Assembly: GCA_017591395.1 (NCBI GenBank) | Contig: WEDG01007164.1 | Location: forward strand, 124,001 to 188,000 | Source: Schistocephalus solidus | Taxonomy: Eukaryota > Platyhelminthes > Cestoda > Diphyllobothriidea > Diphyllobothriidae | Reading direction: 5' to 3' | Length of the DNA: 64,000 bases | Shown: positions 22,211 through 36,400 of the stretch, in pieces | Position numbering within the stretch: the first letter of the stretch is position 1 | Layout of the letters: every line of letters starts with the position of its first letter | Program-made: the position numbers and the translations under genes | The notes under the pieces: generated by a model | Told to the model about the DNA's origin: nothing | Seen by the model: only the letters and a program-made list of their open reading frames with translations | The model's database searches: none

Positions 22211-25200
22211 TACAACAGTATAACACGCTATAAAGCATTCAACAAAAAATACTACCATGCATTATTATTATTGCTTTTAATTATTTTTTTCCTTTAAACA
22301 TATTTTCTTTCTCTATTGTCCGTCAAATAAAGGTTTAAATATTTGACATGTCATAAAGTCGGTTTTCCAGTTTGATGCTTTTTGATAAAATAAATTATTC
22401 CTTGTTAATAAATGGTATTTTATCAACCAAATCTGCCTTCCTTTTAGAAATTTGTCCTTTCTTTGACCCTGATTAATTTGACGGGATGAACGGTTGGGGG
22501 TTTATTCGATACAATGGTTTAAGTGCGTATTTTATGAGAATGCGTCCAATATGGCACGAAATGTTATAACAAAGAAAAAATAATTAGGTATTGCTCAATA
22601 AATATTAATACATTTTCTAAATGACCCTTAAATCTTGTAAATTTAGGAGTAATTTAGAGGGATATCCCTCACAATGAGTTTTGAAAAAATCAATGCATCA
22701 CACCTTGGTTTATATTGGCTTTAAATGTCCAGTATAGTTTTAAAATTTGCAAGGGGATATTTCACTTTCAATTCCTTGGCCTTAAAGATCAGGTTGTCAT
22801 AAACAAATGTTTAAAAATAAAAATTTTGTTCCACCAAACTTTGTACAAAATTTATTCTCTATGCAAATCCATCCAGCTATAAATCCAGTATACACTTGTG
22901 CCACAAGATCGCGGTTAGCATTTTATCCGAGACAGATCTGCGTTTCCATCAGTGTTTTTCAATTTTTTAAACTGCAAATTGCTGGGTATTTTAAAACAAG
23001 ATGTGCTATTTAAAATATTCCGACTCTAAATGGATCAATAATAGTGATTGCATCCGTTTTTTTGCTTTTTACATCTAAGTATCTCCTGTTAATTGCGACA
23101 AGTGAGCAGTGTGATTTATTTATTATTCTTTAACATTTTCATTGAAATTACACCTAAAGACTTGCGAGAACCGAAGGAATGCCAGACCATTTTGAGCAGA
23201 ATACATATCCTAAATTTCTTTCATTTAAGTAAAACAATGTACATTTAAAAACCTTTATAGAGATGGTTCATATAAAAACAAAAGTCATGGAAAAACGCAC
23301 TCAAAAGCAATTTGAAATGTCCCCTAATTATCAGTTAGTGCTCAACTCTTAAAAGTAGGACAACTCAAACATTAATTTTCTGTTTTAAATCTTTTTTAAA
23401 TATAATCGCCGATATTAATTTGATAAGCTAATGACTCTCATACGAATTGATCTTAAGACATTTGGCCTTTAAATGTGTCGTTTCCTCAGTTATCAGCATT
23501 GTGAGAATTCCGTCGCTACTTCTGCAGCGATCGTATTTTCCATTTTACCAATAATTTTAATACAAACGACATTATTTGTAAAATTTTCCCACAAAAAGCT
23601 CAAAACTCAGAAATCATTAAAAGACCTACTGTCATTTTACCGCCTTGGCAGTCAGTAAACAGAAGCATTAATGAATTAACTTGAGCAAACAAAATGCTTT
23701 TAGAAAACGGATTTGTCCTTGTTTTTTAACGATGTGCTTTTTTGTCAACAAAACCTTTTGAATTTTGACAGAAAAAGCCGTTTTACATAATAACCATGGC
23801 ATTTATTTTTGTTGAGATTATTCCTGCAGTGTCTAACAAAGTACAACCATCTCTAGCGATGTTTGGTTGATAATTTATAAAATGAGACTGGTGTAAACGT
23901 ATGCTTTCATATGTTACTATGGGTCACAAAACCTACAGATTCAGACCCAGGCACATGTATGAGCGACTTCTTACGGCTGCTCGACGAAGCAACATTATTT
24001 ACTGACAATTCCCATGGCTTCTAGACTAACCACGGTGTTTAAACAAAATTTATTCCACAGCCACCGAAAAACTATAATCAGAGCCAAAATTTTTACTTCT
24101 GATGCCAAATCTTGCAGGTGGATCTGGACTACGCAAATCTACTCGCAAATATTTAAGCTTCATTTATTTCATAAAAACATTGCAAAGTAATATTTGCCTT
24201 TGCGAAATGCTCCAGTTCAAGGGAAACCTAGATTTTTACATCGCATAAAGTTTGGAGCTTTTAGTATTATAGATCGTTTTTAGCTTTCGCTAGAGTAAGT
24301 GTATTGGTGCTGCAAACGCAAACTCTGATTTTATCATGTTTTTCTAATATTCTTTAACTAAATTGGGAAGAATTTTAGCAAATTTCAAACTACGTTTCTC
24401 AATTATACGTGCATTTTAATTTTTGATTTGGCTTGAAGCCCGTTTGCCAATTTTTTCTCAATACATAGTATAATAGATAGGTTTGTTTGAAATATTAGGC
24501 TAGTTCCCTTTATGAACAGATTGATTACTGCACATTCAGTTTTCCTTTATGAAAATTAAGTTAAATAATTTATAAGGTAGTCATTCAGTGTCCATTATAC
24601 TCCATTTTTCAAAAATGTTGTGAATTGTTTTACCAGCGTGAACTTAATTTTATGTCAAAGTTACAAATGGCGTTTATTCTGATATTCGGGTCAGCTACTA
24701 ATATACGACATCTGCCGAGCAGTTTAACGTTGACAAGACACAATAGTCCAACCTGCTCTTCCTTAAATGCAATATGCTCTGAGTTTTAATATAAGTCTCT
24801 CGTTGTTTTCCTGATCCGAATATTAAAGTCTAACTAGCATATCTCTTGCCCACTGTTGCTTAAAGGGCACGAAAAAATTTTGTTTTCTGCCTGTGTGGTA
24901 TATCCTAAAACCAGAAGATGTTTGCATTCAGCATGGAAGCAAACCTCAGTATGTTGCTGATTTTGAAGTTGATTTAACGACACATTCTAGAAAAACTTAT
25001 CAGCTTTAGCGCTTAACAGCTGGTTCTTGATTTAGTCCATTTGGCTGTTAACTGGTTCCTAAATTTTGTTATTTCTTATGATAAGAATGTCAAAATGTCT
25101 TGCCTTTTGGCACGTTTAATGGATAGTTTAACTATCAGCAGTGTTGGGTTTTACAATCAATGTTTTTTTCATCGGATGAAAAAAACTCAGACATCTGCTT

Positions 25201-27783
25201 TAACGCTTGTAGGAAAGAAGAATTCCAAACGTGTTTTACTTGTCAAATAAAGTAAAAATGCATCAAACCTTCCACAATTTGCTCAAACTGAATCTTTCTG
25301 GATAAAACATTTATGTGGTAAGAAGAATACGAGCAGCAGCTGTCTTTTCTTGTTTTCTTCGTCAAACGTAATTGAAACGTTGAAATCAAGATAATGGTTT
25401 ACAGGAAGGCAATAAACACGACATAACTCGGCTTTTACCATAACCAGTTGGTGGTCAACAAATGAAACTGTACAAAACGCTGTTTAGACGGATTAAACAC
25501 ATTGCAGCAGGCCAGCGAGAAACGTAAGTTTGGTCCCATATATCCGAAATAAAGTGTTTCTGAATGGTTATCCGAAGTCTTTTACATACTGCTGTCTACC
25601 AGGTCGGCTTCGGATGATACAAACGCATATATAACCGAGGAAATGGTACGCTCTGCCATACAGTAGGGATGACTCAATAGAGATTGAGAGCATTATTGCT
25701 GGACTAGGTATTGGAATTGCAACCTGGCCCAAAGCTATAATGCGCATCGGAGTGATTAAAATCAAGAGTAACCTAAATGCCAAAAAACCATTTGTTATAT
25801 TGTCCAGCATCTCATGCTTAAATTGTTTTTGTAACCACATAGGCCAAACTGAACGCATTCTCAGATCACGCATGCATTAGGGTAAATTGGCTGTGCCACC
25901 GGGTGAGTAAGGTTTGAATTTTTCTGCTCACAACAAGGAAACGGGTCATGAGTTCAACTGTGCAGCCATCAAGGAAATCGCCCACGCCGGAACACATTGA
26001 GCACAGAATTTTATGAAGACTGATCCATGAATGGAAATTTAATCAATCGACGTATCTATTTTGAGACGTTTTAAAATGCCTTATGACAACACCATCAAAC
26101 CTTGCATCAACGCTTATTGATGGTTTATGCGCTTATAAGTGACACTTATTTCTTTATACTGCTATCTATGACGAATTTGAAAGAACAAAACAAAAAATGC
26201 TCTTCAACTGGACTGGACTTTTAACTCTACTCAAATAGTTAACATTTTTATTTAAAACAATATAACACTGGTGATAATCTCTATCTGACGGTGCGTATAC
26301 AGTGCTTAGAGTACAATAATAAAAGTAAAAATATAATTTCAAAAATGTGGATGTCCCTACTGGTTTATTTCTATTTGTTATGTCTGTTTTGTTTTTATGT
26401 AACGCAAATTTGGGACCAGCTCATCTGTCCCACTTCATATATCTGCAGAGTGTGACGCTATCAGACGGAATAATATTTGGTTCTCTGAAATAACTTATAA
26501 TCAGTGAGAGATCCACAGAGAATAAAACAGCAATTTTCTTTGAGATCGTTCTACAGCTTAATTTTTTTAATATTCTCGAACCAAGCTTACTTTGTTGTAT
26601 GGGTGTTTATTCCACCCAAGCCAGTTATCATAATAAAAATCCTATTTGTCTCTAGTATTACATATTTGTTTTTATTCCTTACCTAGTATGCAAGACAGAT
26701 TAATAAAAACCAATGGGATTTGTTAAAAATCATCTGAATTGGTGTAGTTTGGTTTCCACTTATTGGCACTCAGACAATTGTGTGGCAATCTAAGCTTAAT
26801 TTGCACTATTTTGTCGTACAGCCAACGCACATCTTATTTAGTTGACATAAAGGACGCGCCAAATTTGTGTTGTATCGATAAATCATATGAGATAGTGAAA
26901 AATTCTAGTATGAAAGGTGTGGGAATAAAACATCGAATTGTAGAGTGCCACCTCAGGCTAGAATTTTGATGAAAATTCAGACCTTTCGCTTTCCTTCGAC
27001 GTAATTACTTGGTCACAGGGACAAATTAAGTTTGATTTACGCAAGACTGTCTGCCTTATAAATTTGTGAAAAGGGAGGAAAGCTTTGCTCTATGATCTCT
27101 TTATTGCTTGCTGATGAGGTCTCTAAAAGATGGAGAGTTGTATGGTGCCTCAGGGTGAACAAGCATCTCTTTGGCGGAAGTTGTTTGCCCAGCGTATAGC
27201 TGAGAGTATTGTCGGAATTTAGTATGTACATACAAGGTACAGATGAAAAGGAAATCAATAAAAATGCTCAATTAGCCTAAAGTTTACTGAAGACCCCATG
27301 TCTGGTTAGCAAACCCATATGTAGGCAGTTTTCACAAAACTTTAACAATAATGACGTGGCCAGTGGACAAAGCAAGCAGTTTGCGTTCATGCCAGGAGCA
27401 CAGATAAGCCACGTTATTAAGCAGCTTCCCGTCATGTTGACTGGTTTTTTCATTCCTTCATTTTCTCGGCAAATAATTTAATTGCGACTGGACGGGATGC
27501 ATACGAACTCGATAGATTTGATTTTTATCACCCGCTTACAATGCGCACTGTACGTAGTCGCTCACTTGAAATGAGCCAAAGGGCATTTGAAATAGCATCT
27601 GCATAAATGCTGCACTTTTGTCTACGGTAAATTGGAAGTAAGTCGTGTATATGATGTTTATCCCCACAGCCGGGTCGTATGAGCTTGCCTTCCAGAAGTT
27701 CACCCATCCTCCCGACTTCAAAAATACTAATGGAATGTGGGCTCACGCACACCTATGTGTTTTGGGGTTCCCTCTTGATCCAT
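22211..27783. other. AT-rich DNA, no recognised gene
   Basis: Mostly AT-rich. Less AT-rich patches at about 25,580-25,870 (about 100 open codons on the minus strand) and 27,440-27,780 have no recognised product and could be fragments of unclassified repeats. Confidence 0.4.
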
Positions 27784-27905
27784 GCCAGCAGTCGCACAGC
27801 GGCTAGTGATAGAGGCAAAATACCATGACCGACAAAGACAAAGGAGACTTGGATGGTCATTTCTAGCTTTTTATCCGTCATCAAACAGCTGATGTTCAAA
27901 GGGAC
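27784..27905 (-). mobile_element. SINE-like repeat, copy D (tail part)
   Basis: Begins with the tail CCAGCAGTCGCACAGCGG, then 'gaccgacaaagacaaaggagac' and a degraded body 'ccgtcatcaaacagctgatgttc'. No clear tRNA-like head remains. Confidence 0.6.
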
Positions 27906-28101
27906 TTCAGAAAGAGTCATTTCAGTGTCCCTTGCCTTTCTCAGTAATGCCGTTCTGCCCATGCTACTGGCGGTTGTGTGAACGTTGGTGGATCTTGAAA
28001 GTGAGATCCAGGGTTCAACGGGATCACTGATTCCCGCAAAGGATCAGTGCATGCTTATCTATGACTTTTAATATTCCCAATCACACCCGAAAAGTCAATA
28101 A

Positions 28102-28280
28102 TCCCGTTGTGCAGCGAATAAGATCGGTAAACTTATAACCAAGAGGTTGCCGATGCAAACCTCGAGTGCAGCAACGTTTGGAGTAAGCTAGTGCTGGATG
28201 ATGATGGCTCATAAACCAGAAATGACAAATCCATTTTTCCTTGTCTTTGGTGGGAACACCATTTTGTCTCTTTCATTATC
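28102..28280 (+). mobile_element. SINE-like repeat, copy E
   Basis: Degraded tRNA-like head (CCGTTGTGCAGCGAATAAG, then 'ataaccaagaggttgccgatgc') followed by the family body 'gatgatggctcataaaccagaaatg' and 'ccttgtctttggtgggaac'. It follows minus-strand copy D, so the two are inverted relative to each other. Confidence 0.6.
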
Positions 28281-28289
28281 CACAGTAAA

Positions 28290-28620
28290 GGTGCTGAGAG
28301 AGAGAGAGCTACGCTTTATTTTGAAAGTAAAGTTCCAAAAATTTCAGCAATAAAGGTCGTCCATTCACCGTGAAGAATCGTCCTTGAATGCGTCTTAAAA
28401 TATCGATCTATTTGGACTTCCTTCAAAATGGTGCCAACATCGTGCGCTGATGACTTCATTTTTGTTGTTCGAATAAACAAATAGGGTTTAAATACCGTAT
28501 ATAATGGGTGAACTAGACCAGTCGACGTTCATATGAGAGGATTCACTTGCGAATGGAGAGCAGAAAAGATGGTGGCTCAATTTAAAAAGCTCGCGGACAT
28601 TCGAGCAAGCCCCGGGCCAC
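28290..28620 (+). repeat. Dispersed repeat R2, copy 1
   Basis: From the GAGAGAGAGAG run onward this block matches, base for base over long stretches, the reverse complement of 38,590-38,995. Shared words include 'agctacgctt', 'ttttgaaagtaaa', 'cgtgaagaatc', 'ccttgaatgcgtct', 'tgatgac' and 'gaataaacaaa'. This copy lacks about 75 bases present in the other, exactly between two CGTGAA words. No coding capacity recognised; a non-autonomous DNA transposon or other interspersed repeat is likely. Confidence 0.65.
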
Positions 28621-28708
28621 AACGGGACAAATGTGTCTTGGATCCGAGTCGTTAAGACCTATCTCACCTTGTTAACATGCCCCATGAAAACTGACAGGAC
28701 ACTGGATT

Positions 28709-28890
28709 AGTGGTGGAATGGGTTACAGCAGTGGAGCTTGAAAAAAAACAGGGTAAAGTATTAAGCGTCAGGTGTCGTTTAACCTACTTGTGGTTATAGC
28801 TGGCTGATAACAGCTGAAATCTGGAAATACTCATCCCCGTCTCCTTTGTCTTTGTCGGTCAAGTCATTCTGTTTTTACCAGTAGTGTTTC
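28709..28890 (+). mobile_element. SINE-like repeat, copy F
   Basis: Degraded head (GGTGGAATGGGTTACAGCAG) and a good body and tail: 'tagctggctgataacagctgaaatctgg' and 'gtctcctttgtctttgtcgg'. Confidence 0.6.
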
Positions 28891-29360
28891 TCTGCAAATG
28901 GTATATTAATGCTTCAATAATACATTTCTTTTTTGCTGATATTACACGCTTGCACTCGTACGCCTTTGATTAGAAAATGGTTTGCTGATGTTATCATTCT
29001 GCTATCATTCAGTATTACAGGTGGCCTTATAATATATTTTAGGGCATTTACAGTTGACGTTGGAATTACTGTTACAGATATATTTAAGAAGGTTCATGTT
29101 ATGTATAGATTGAGGTTTTGATGAGTTTTTTAGGTTCAAGTTTGAGTAAGCTTGATACATGACCCGGAAATATGGTCTCATGAAGTTAGAGCATGGTTAA
29201 GGGTATTGAAGTGTGAACCCCACATGTTTAAACGACAATACTGCTTTATATCATTTGATAATGCCGATTTTTGACTTACTGCCATCCCCGCGCTGATCTT
29301 GACTGAGCAGATGTCCAGCATTTAAAACCAACAGCTTTTCAGTTTTCCTCCTGAAAAAAA
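28891..29360. other. AT-rich DNA, nothing recognised
   Basis: No exon, repeat family or RNA gene recognised in this stretch. Confidence 0.4.
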
Positions 29361-29512
29361 TTATTTATTTATTATTTATATACATAGGTCAGGTGGAAGT
29401 TATTTACTTAATATTTATTTATTGTTTACATAGGTCAGGTGGAAGTTATTGATTATTTATTTATTTATTATTTATTTACAAAGGTCAGGTGGAAGTTATT
29501 TCCACTGTAGTT
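29361..29512. repeat. Tandem repeat, three units of about 46-50 bases
   Basis: The core AGGTCAGGTGGAAGTTATT occurs at 29,386, 29,432 and 29,482, each preceded by a TTATTTATT-type A/T-rich spacer. A short minisatellite with no evident function. Confidence 0.8.
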
Positions 29513-30281
29513 TTTAGCGTTCCCTCTTTCGGGCACTACCATGAATGCTCAGTCACATTCAGACAGCATTCGTATTGATAAGAAATTCAAATGGGATGAA
29601 ATATAAAGGTATTCTGTTATAAAATTTCATTAATTCATTAAGAGATTGCTTGATGCCTTACACCTTAACCGTAAATCAGCTCATAAGCGTCATGTGTTGT
29701 GTTATATTGTAGCCAGAAAATTGAGGTTAATTTATATTTGCTGGTCTATTCATGAGGGGAAAAGTACAATTAGGTTTATTGGCACCCGGAACTAAACGCA
29801 TTCGATTATATTTTGGAAAAAATGTATCCGTTTGATAACCTATCCAGACAGTTTAAAATAACTTTCTCCTATTTCCAGAGCAACCACCACATGAGATTGT
29901 CGTAAAAGATTAAATTTGTACTTTTTTTAAACTTAAACAAACTTCAGCCCTACTGCCAGTCTTTATTCGACATAGAAATAATGCATTGAAGAACAATAAC
30001 TGTCGGGTTACATCTTACTGACAGTCGAATAAAACAGTCGCATTTTTGCAATTGTGTTAATTGAGAAGTATTTGGATAAGAAAATATATTCTCATTTTTA
30101 ATATTTTTAATACCACATGATGGATCATGACAATGCGTAGCAATTCTCCATGAAAACTAGACTAAAAGCATCAGTTGATGTCAATTCCACATAATCGGAA
30201 TAAGCTAGTGAAAATCTTTTTGCCTAGTAGGTTTCAACATAGTTTCGGCAAAATTAGCATTACTTTCAAATATAGAGGAAG
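29513..30281. other. AT-rich DNA, nothing recognised
   Basis: No exon or repeat family recognised. Confidence 0.4.
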
Positions 30282-30345
30282 CATAGTGGTCATTTCTGGC
30301 TTATTATCTATCGTCAGCCAGCCATAAACAATGCCATATTTGAGG
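30282..30345 (-). mobile_element. SINE-like repeat, copy G (body fragment)
   Basis: Contains 'agtggtcatttctggctt' and 'cgtcagccagccata', the reverse complement of the family body. Head and tail are too degraded to delimit. Confidence 0.5.
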
Positions 30346-32869
30346 GCACCTGAAGATTGAATCTGCAATTAAATGGACTAGAATTTGAACACTAAATGTT
30401 TGGTCGCGGCCTCATTGTCTTACAGATTTTGATCATGAATTATTATGAAGGTATATTGGCGCTCACCAATCAGCTCCGGGAATAACGCGATCCCATGTGT
30501 ATAAGGGCTCACTCTTGGGCCCAACCAGCAACAGCTGTAAAATGTATACCATGTTAAACATAACTCAACTGTTTCTAGAAGTAAAATTAATGCTGGATGA
30601 AATTCGATATTTGGAAAATTTTATCATCAAAGTCGGCGACACGGGGATGGTAACGTCCGACATATCTGCCGTCTTCTGTCAATTGTATCACATGCCCAAT
30701 ATGCAAGGAAAGGGCTTTGAATTGAAAATTATTGGGTACTCGGCAACGTCTTAATTTGAGGACTCACGTCACGTTGGCTCAGATCGAGAATATTTAGTTG
30801 CATAGGTGTGGGGTTCGCCAAAGTGTCCTGATTGCAGGGCGGAAATGGAAATGTCGGTTTATTCTCACAGCTGGGAGTTCGGCTCCCAGATAGGCAGTTG
30901 TGCAAAGGATTCCAATCATTACTTCAAAAATATTTCCTAGTGATTATCAGATCAACAGTGGACTCAACAGACCCTCTGAAATTAGGATGAATTGGTGCCC
31001 TTTTAAAATTTGCTGTTATAGGATTCAACTGGGTAACAGTTCTATTTACATTTAATAAAAAGACGGTTTTCAGTTTTGTTCACAGCCTTCTCTTATTAGA
31101 AGTTTGATCATTTTAATTACTCAGATACCTTTTTGGTCCCACTTTTATCCAAATTTTACCTTTAATTTATCACAAACTGGAGAATGTCCTAAGCAGTTTT
31201 CACATGTGCCTTGCAGTTTTTTTCCCTCTCATTACCACCTCACTGTGAACTATGTTTAACCTACTGTCTTATCCTTTCCACTTTACCCATTATGAACACA
31301 TTTTTTCCTCGCTACGTTTCTTCACGTTTATTCCCGCAGAAGAGCGTCCCCTCATGTGATAGAAATACTGAGCGGATGTGCATGAACTTAATAAGTTGTC
31401 ACTTCCACAGTGGATTAGTTCTAATTATATAGATGAAGTCATGTGTATAGGCCAGCGTGAAGCAGTGTTTAATGCAAGTTAGTGACCTGAATTTCTGAAT
31501 TTTTGATTTTTTTTTCTGAATTTCTGAACATACCAATTCCTAATATGTGTTATCGGAATTTCATTAGGTTATCACAGAAAAAGTCCTAATCAATATTTTT
31601 AAAAGTGTATACTTTCACATCAGACGAAACTCTGGTCGAGCGCCGTTGTGACAACGACAATCATATAAATTTTTAAACGCAAACATAGAAGCGGAAGTTA
31701 AGTTGAACCATCTGATAGCTAGCTCTATCCAAAGCTTCCCTCAGGATCCTCGATATTCATTCTCGTGGTCATTTTTAGCTGTTGAACCGAATGGTTAGGG
31801 CTGCTTGGCTCAAAATAATCCCCAATCTATTCTTAAGCTTTAAATGAGTGACAGAATTGGCTCTGTTTATTGTAGTTGCGGGCTGAATGTGCGAATGCCA
31901 ATCGGACCATTTTAGTATGCACAACTCGCATTGATAGATGAAAAACACAGTGCCTGCATGTCCAGTATAATCATATGTGTCTGTCGCGGAGGAAAGGTTC
32001 GAGTATGAATCCGAGAAGCAGTTAGATAAAGCATCCTGTTCCAACAATCATGTCTCATATCTTTTAATTTCTTATTACGCATTCACAGTTCGTGTATCGC
32101 AAATCGATTTCTAAACCAAAAAGTAAAACAGAGTTATAAAACAAATCTTTAGTAAAGTAATTGTACCAATTTATTCACAAATTCCACCATTTATTGACGT
32201 ATGTAAGTTACGAGCCTCCCCCTCTCATGTCAAGATTTCGGATACAAAGCACAATGACTTCCGATTGATCGATTCTCCAGTTCGAGCAAGTGGTACGTGA
32301 GAAGTTGGAATAAAGGTGGGTAGAGCATACACGATAAACGTTTTTTGGTAAGAAAGGTAAAGCCAATGGCAGGCAAATGCCTCAGAAGATTTTGACTGGT
32401 CTCTCAAGGGTATCTCATTTAAAATGGTAGCTTAGGCAACTTAATTTGATCTATACAAACGGAGTCTGTAAGCTTAAGCAGCTTCGAGCAGATACTTTAC
32501 TTTTATCGATTTAAGTAGAGTTAGATGTGTTTCTTTAAAAATACCAATGCCACCTTGAATCCTTAAAACATTGCAAGGAGTTCCTTTCGCTTTGCAGCAT
32601 TATCTTTATGAATTTGATCTGGCTGTTTGCTACGTCAGAAAGATCTTTAACACTTTGTAACTATGTTTTCCTTCGTTGTCTATTGCGAGTTCCGAAAATG
32701 GCTTCTTTTTGTTCTGAGCCTCCGAAAATACTGAAATAGTTTTCAGTTGTTCTTTCTCCATTCCGTCGAGTCTAAGTGAAAGACCGAGTGCGAAAACCCA
32801 GAAACAAATTTGCCCGTAGTAGATTATCAGGCATTTATTTCCTGCACCACATCTAAGCTCAGCTCTCGA
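30346..32869. other. AT-rich DNA with unclassified patches
   Basis: At 30,497-30,754 a plus-strand frame has a balanced stretch (MLDEIRYLENFIIKVGDTGM) after an acceptor-like 'ctgtttctag', but no firm donor. A small perfect hairpin (CTGGGAG/CTCCCAG, five-base loop) lies at 30,871-30,889. The minus strand is open at 31,775-32,047 and 32,630-32,908 for about 90 codons each, without recognised domains. Confidence 0.35.
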
Positions 32870-33490
32870 TCGACTGAAACCATACTCACGATACTTTGGC
32901 TCTCGCAAGTGACAACGTCCATCGCTTACTCTGGTGTCTGTACCTTGCGCATGAATTAATATATCTTGAGGTTTGGTTGCGGTACATCTGCGGCAATCTC
33001 TTCTCTTACGCGCACCTGGCTCGATAGTTCGACAAAGTCAAAACGACCGGAAAAGAAGGTGGGCGCAAGGACTGACAATGTGACGCTGCCAATATACACG
33101 TACCGCACATGGCCTAAGGCATGGGTAGTTTTTGTACCTAACTCCCCCCTCTCGCATGCCACCAAAATGAGAACGTCCCGTAATACACTTCGATCTCTGC
33201 CAAGGTTCAATTAAATGATGTTAGGGGGAGCCATCCTAACCGAGTCGCTCGCACGACCTCCGGACCACTCCTTCCCATGCTACACTATCGATCTGCCCAC
33301 TGACCATGCGTTCGATGATATTGCGCATTCTGCTGAAAGGATTAGTGCTCAACCTAACTACTTGGATGAGTCTGAAGGTCAGTTGAGATGCAACCCCATC
33401 AAGGACACTATCGGATTGGTTCAATTGCAGTCTGACCTTGCAAAACTCTCCTATGTTCATACTTGGTCTTAATACGCCGTAATAATACGT
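32870..33490. other. GC-richer island, open on both strands
   Basis: Clearly less AT-rich than its surroundings. Between 32,956 and 33,214 both strands are open for over 80 codons, and again between 33,215 and 33,493. The minus strand would encode products containing LRDVLILVACERGELGTKT and QLNQSDSVLDGVASQLTF; the plus strand is equally open. No domain was recognised. It could be an exon of a host gene, a retrogene or a piece of an unclassified element; strand is undecided. Confidence 0.35.
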
Positions 33491-36400
33491 CAATAAACGT
33501 CTATCCTTTCCCCCTTGCTGTTAAATTTTTTTTGGGATTCGATTGAAGAGTTGTTGGGTGGCGAACATCAGGCTTGAAGCAAGATCATAAAAAATGAAGG
33601 TTCGGGTTAGGAGCTGGAAATACGTACCCTTCCCTAAATTTAGCGCATGATTATCCGCATGAAGAGACATAGGTTTTATTTATTCCGTGTCCTGACGTAG
33701 GCACTTAACCTTTACTAAATCTTTGACTCCCACAAAATGCCCCGAGTTTTACAAGGATGGTAACTCTCACACATGCCTGAGTGTCATCAAGAAAGTGCCG
33801 TTGTGGTCTGAGTCTTTGTTTGGAAAAGCGCTGACCTATCCCGTTAGTCGGCAGCCTTGCAAGCCGCAAAATTTAATGCTTCGTGAGATAAACAAACGCG
33901 GTAATTTTATTTTAGTGATAACTACCCTGAAACGCTATACGGATAGCGTTTCCCAGATTCAACCTCATTTTTGCTTCCCCTTTGCACACGCCAGTTACAT
34001 TTTTAAGCCTTATAACTGAACAGCTATAATATTTAGGCAGACTAATACATACATTGATATCCAACAGTAAAGCATATGGTAAGTTTAGTGTCAAAAGGGA
34101 CTGCAACACTATGTACCCCGTATTCAAGCACTTTGTTTATGAAGTCCTGTACTTTGTTTACCGTTGCATTTTAGATTATGCTCGAGTAGATTTTAATTAG
34201 GAATTATGAGCCTGACACTCCCTGCTTTCCCTTTAACTCTCAGACTCAAGGGTGTTATATTTGGGATTGAATCTGATCGCTGGCCAGGTTTTTTTTTATT
34301 TTCGATTACTCAAAAGATATCTGGTGTACATATATGAAACTGTTCCCAAAAACCTTCTAGTGCACTAATTACACACTGGACACTTGCTCACTATTATCTG
34401 CGTTTTTTGGCAAATATTAACCACGTTCGCTGTACGCAAAATCACTCAAGCTGACTTCTTTAACCCTTTTAGAACATCCATCAATTATTGGTGTATGTGC
34501 GCTGCACGATCTATGCACTATGCATTAACTTGACCACTACATCCTATAAATGTTCTAAATCCCGGCCAGTCAAATACCCTTATCTGACTGTGTCCCTGAT
34601 AATAAATTCAAGCGGGAATCCGAAATGCCAGGCCGGTGATCGTGTCTCCTTCTTCTTAAAGCCTTTTTCTACCTTCACATATTATTGGTGTCAGTACGTT
34701 GCACTATATATATCCGTTCTGTGTATAGTGCCTTTCTCATTTAAACCCCAATTTATGTGTGATCCTCGGCTTACCGCTGAGGATGGAAGAATGGTCAGGT
34801 CCTTAGTAAAACGTCACACTATTGTTTCCATTCGATAATGGGAAATGCGTCTTCTAAGACAGTGTATTTTAGGCGGTAATTAGCTTGCAGTTTTTATATT
34901 GAAATACTTGTGTTGCGCTCCATTAAGTTCGCATTGCGAATACTTTTTACAGTTATTTAAAATAATTTCTGCAGTCTAGTCTTCTACAAGTGCACATGCC
35001 TAGTTACATGGATAGAAATCTTTTCAGAGAGCGAGGCTGGTTGGCACAGACGTAATATTTTGCAAATCTAGCTGAGAATTTTGAATTACTGCTTGCCTTA
35101 AATTTATGCAAACAAGTTATTTCTAAACAAAAGCAGGCCACCGTTTTGGATATAAGGGAAATGTCTGCTATTTTTAAATGGCAACCTGGATGGCCTTATT
35201 ATTTTTGTATTGTTTTAGGTTCTTCTAAAAGACGGTATCGATCCAGCTTAGGCTCTTTTAATGATATGCTCAATGGCATCCTTCGAGAGGTTTTCATTCT
35301 TCCCTCTGAGGCTAATTTTTGGTTGCCGGATAAGATGTCCATAAACCAGTTTGTAAATTACAGTTACCATGCGAGAGTACGGTGGCTGCATGGGAGCGAT
35401 TGAATCGAATTGACAAACACAGTTGTAGGCTCGTCAAAGAACGCAAGATTTGGATAAGTCTCAAGACTGCCCATCTTTTTTCTTCCCTCCCTTCCACAAG
35501 CGCCAACCAATGCAAATTAGCGGGAAAACGCATGATTTGTTTTCGTAACTTAAGGTTTGGCATGACTTACATTTAAGCTATGCAGGGTGATGATGTGAAC
35601 TTCTACTAAGTCTAGGCTGCCTCTTCACAAATGTGGGAAAATTCAGTGGTGGTTTTAGACTTCCAGCACACATTTTACTCAGGAAGTGTAGTCATTGACA
35701 AAATGACAGCTCGTTTTTCATGCAGTTTGCCGTTGAGATCGTCAAAAGGTTTCACAGAAACTGCTTGTTGCAATCTTACCACTGACATGCTCGTTTACCG
35801 GTAAACTATGCAACGATAGTTAGAATGTATGAGTATTTAACTGTCTTTAGTTAAAAATAAAGATCTGTCAGTGGGTTGTTTGTAGGAGTTCCATTGGATT
35901 TAGGAGACCGGTAACTAAATGATAGTTCTGGTAGAACAGATAAAATTCGTATTATTTTAGTGTCATACGTAGTCTAAGAATCACATCAAATTTGAAAATG
36001 CATTAGTAATACTCATCGCCTTTTTAATAGTGCAGATAACATGCAATCAACAGCTATGTTTCCTGGTCAAAAATGGATACGTGAAAGATATTTTCACAGC
36101 GTTGCATAGTTGAGGATTTCGTTGTGATCTAATGAGAAAATGAAATGAATCGCCAGGGCAGATATATTAAAGTACTGATATTTCGGGGAGTTTTGTAGAC
36201 TAAAATGAAGAAAACGCAGATTCAAACATAAATTGAATTGCATTGTTGAAATACTCGGCTTTCAATAAATACATTTTCATCTGTTCCCGATGCCGTGATT
36301 TTGTGGCGCTTGCCTGACGAGTTTGTTTTTAGCCTCCTCGGGATTGTTCGGTCTAATGGCTCCTCTATTCCTCTGGTTGACTTCACAATTAGGCAGTGTC

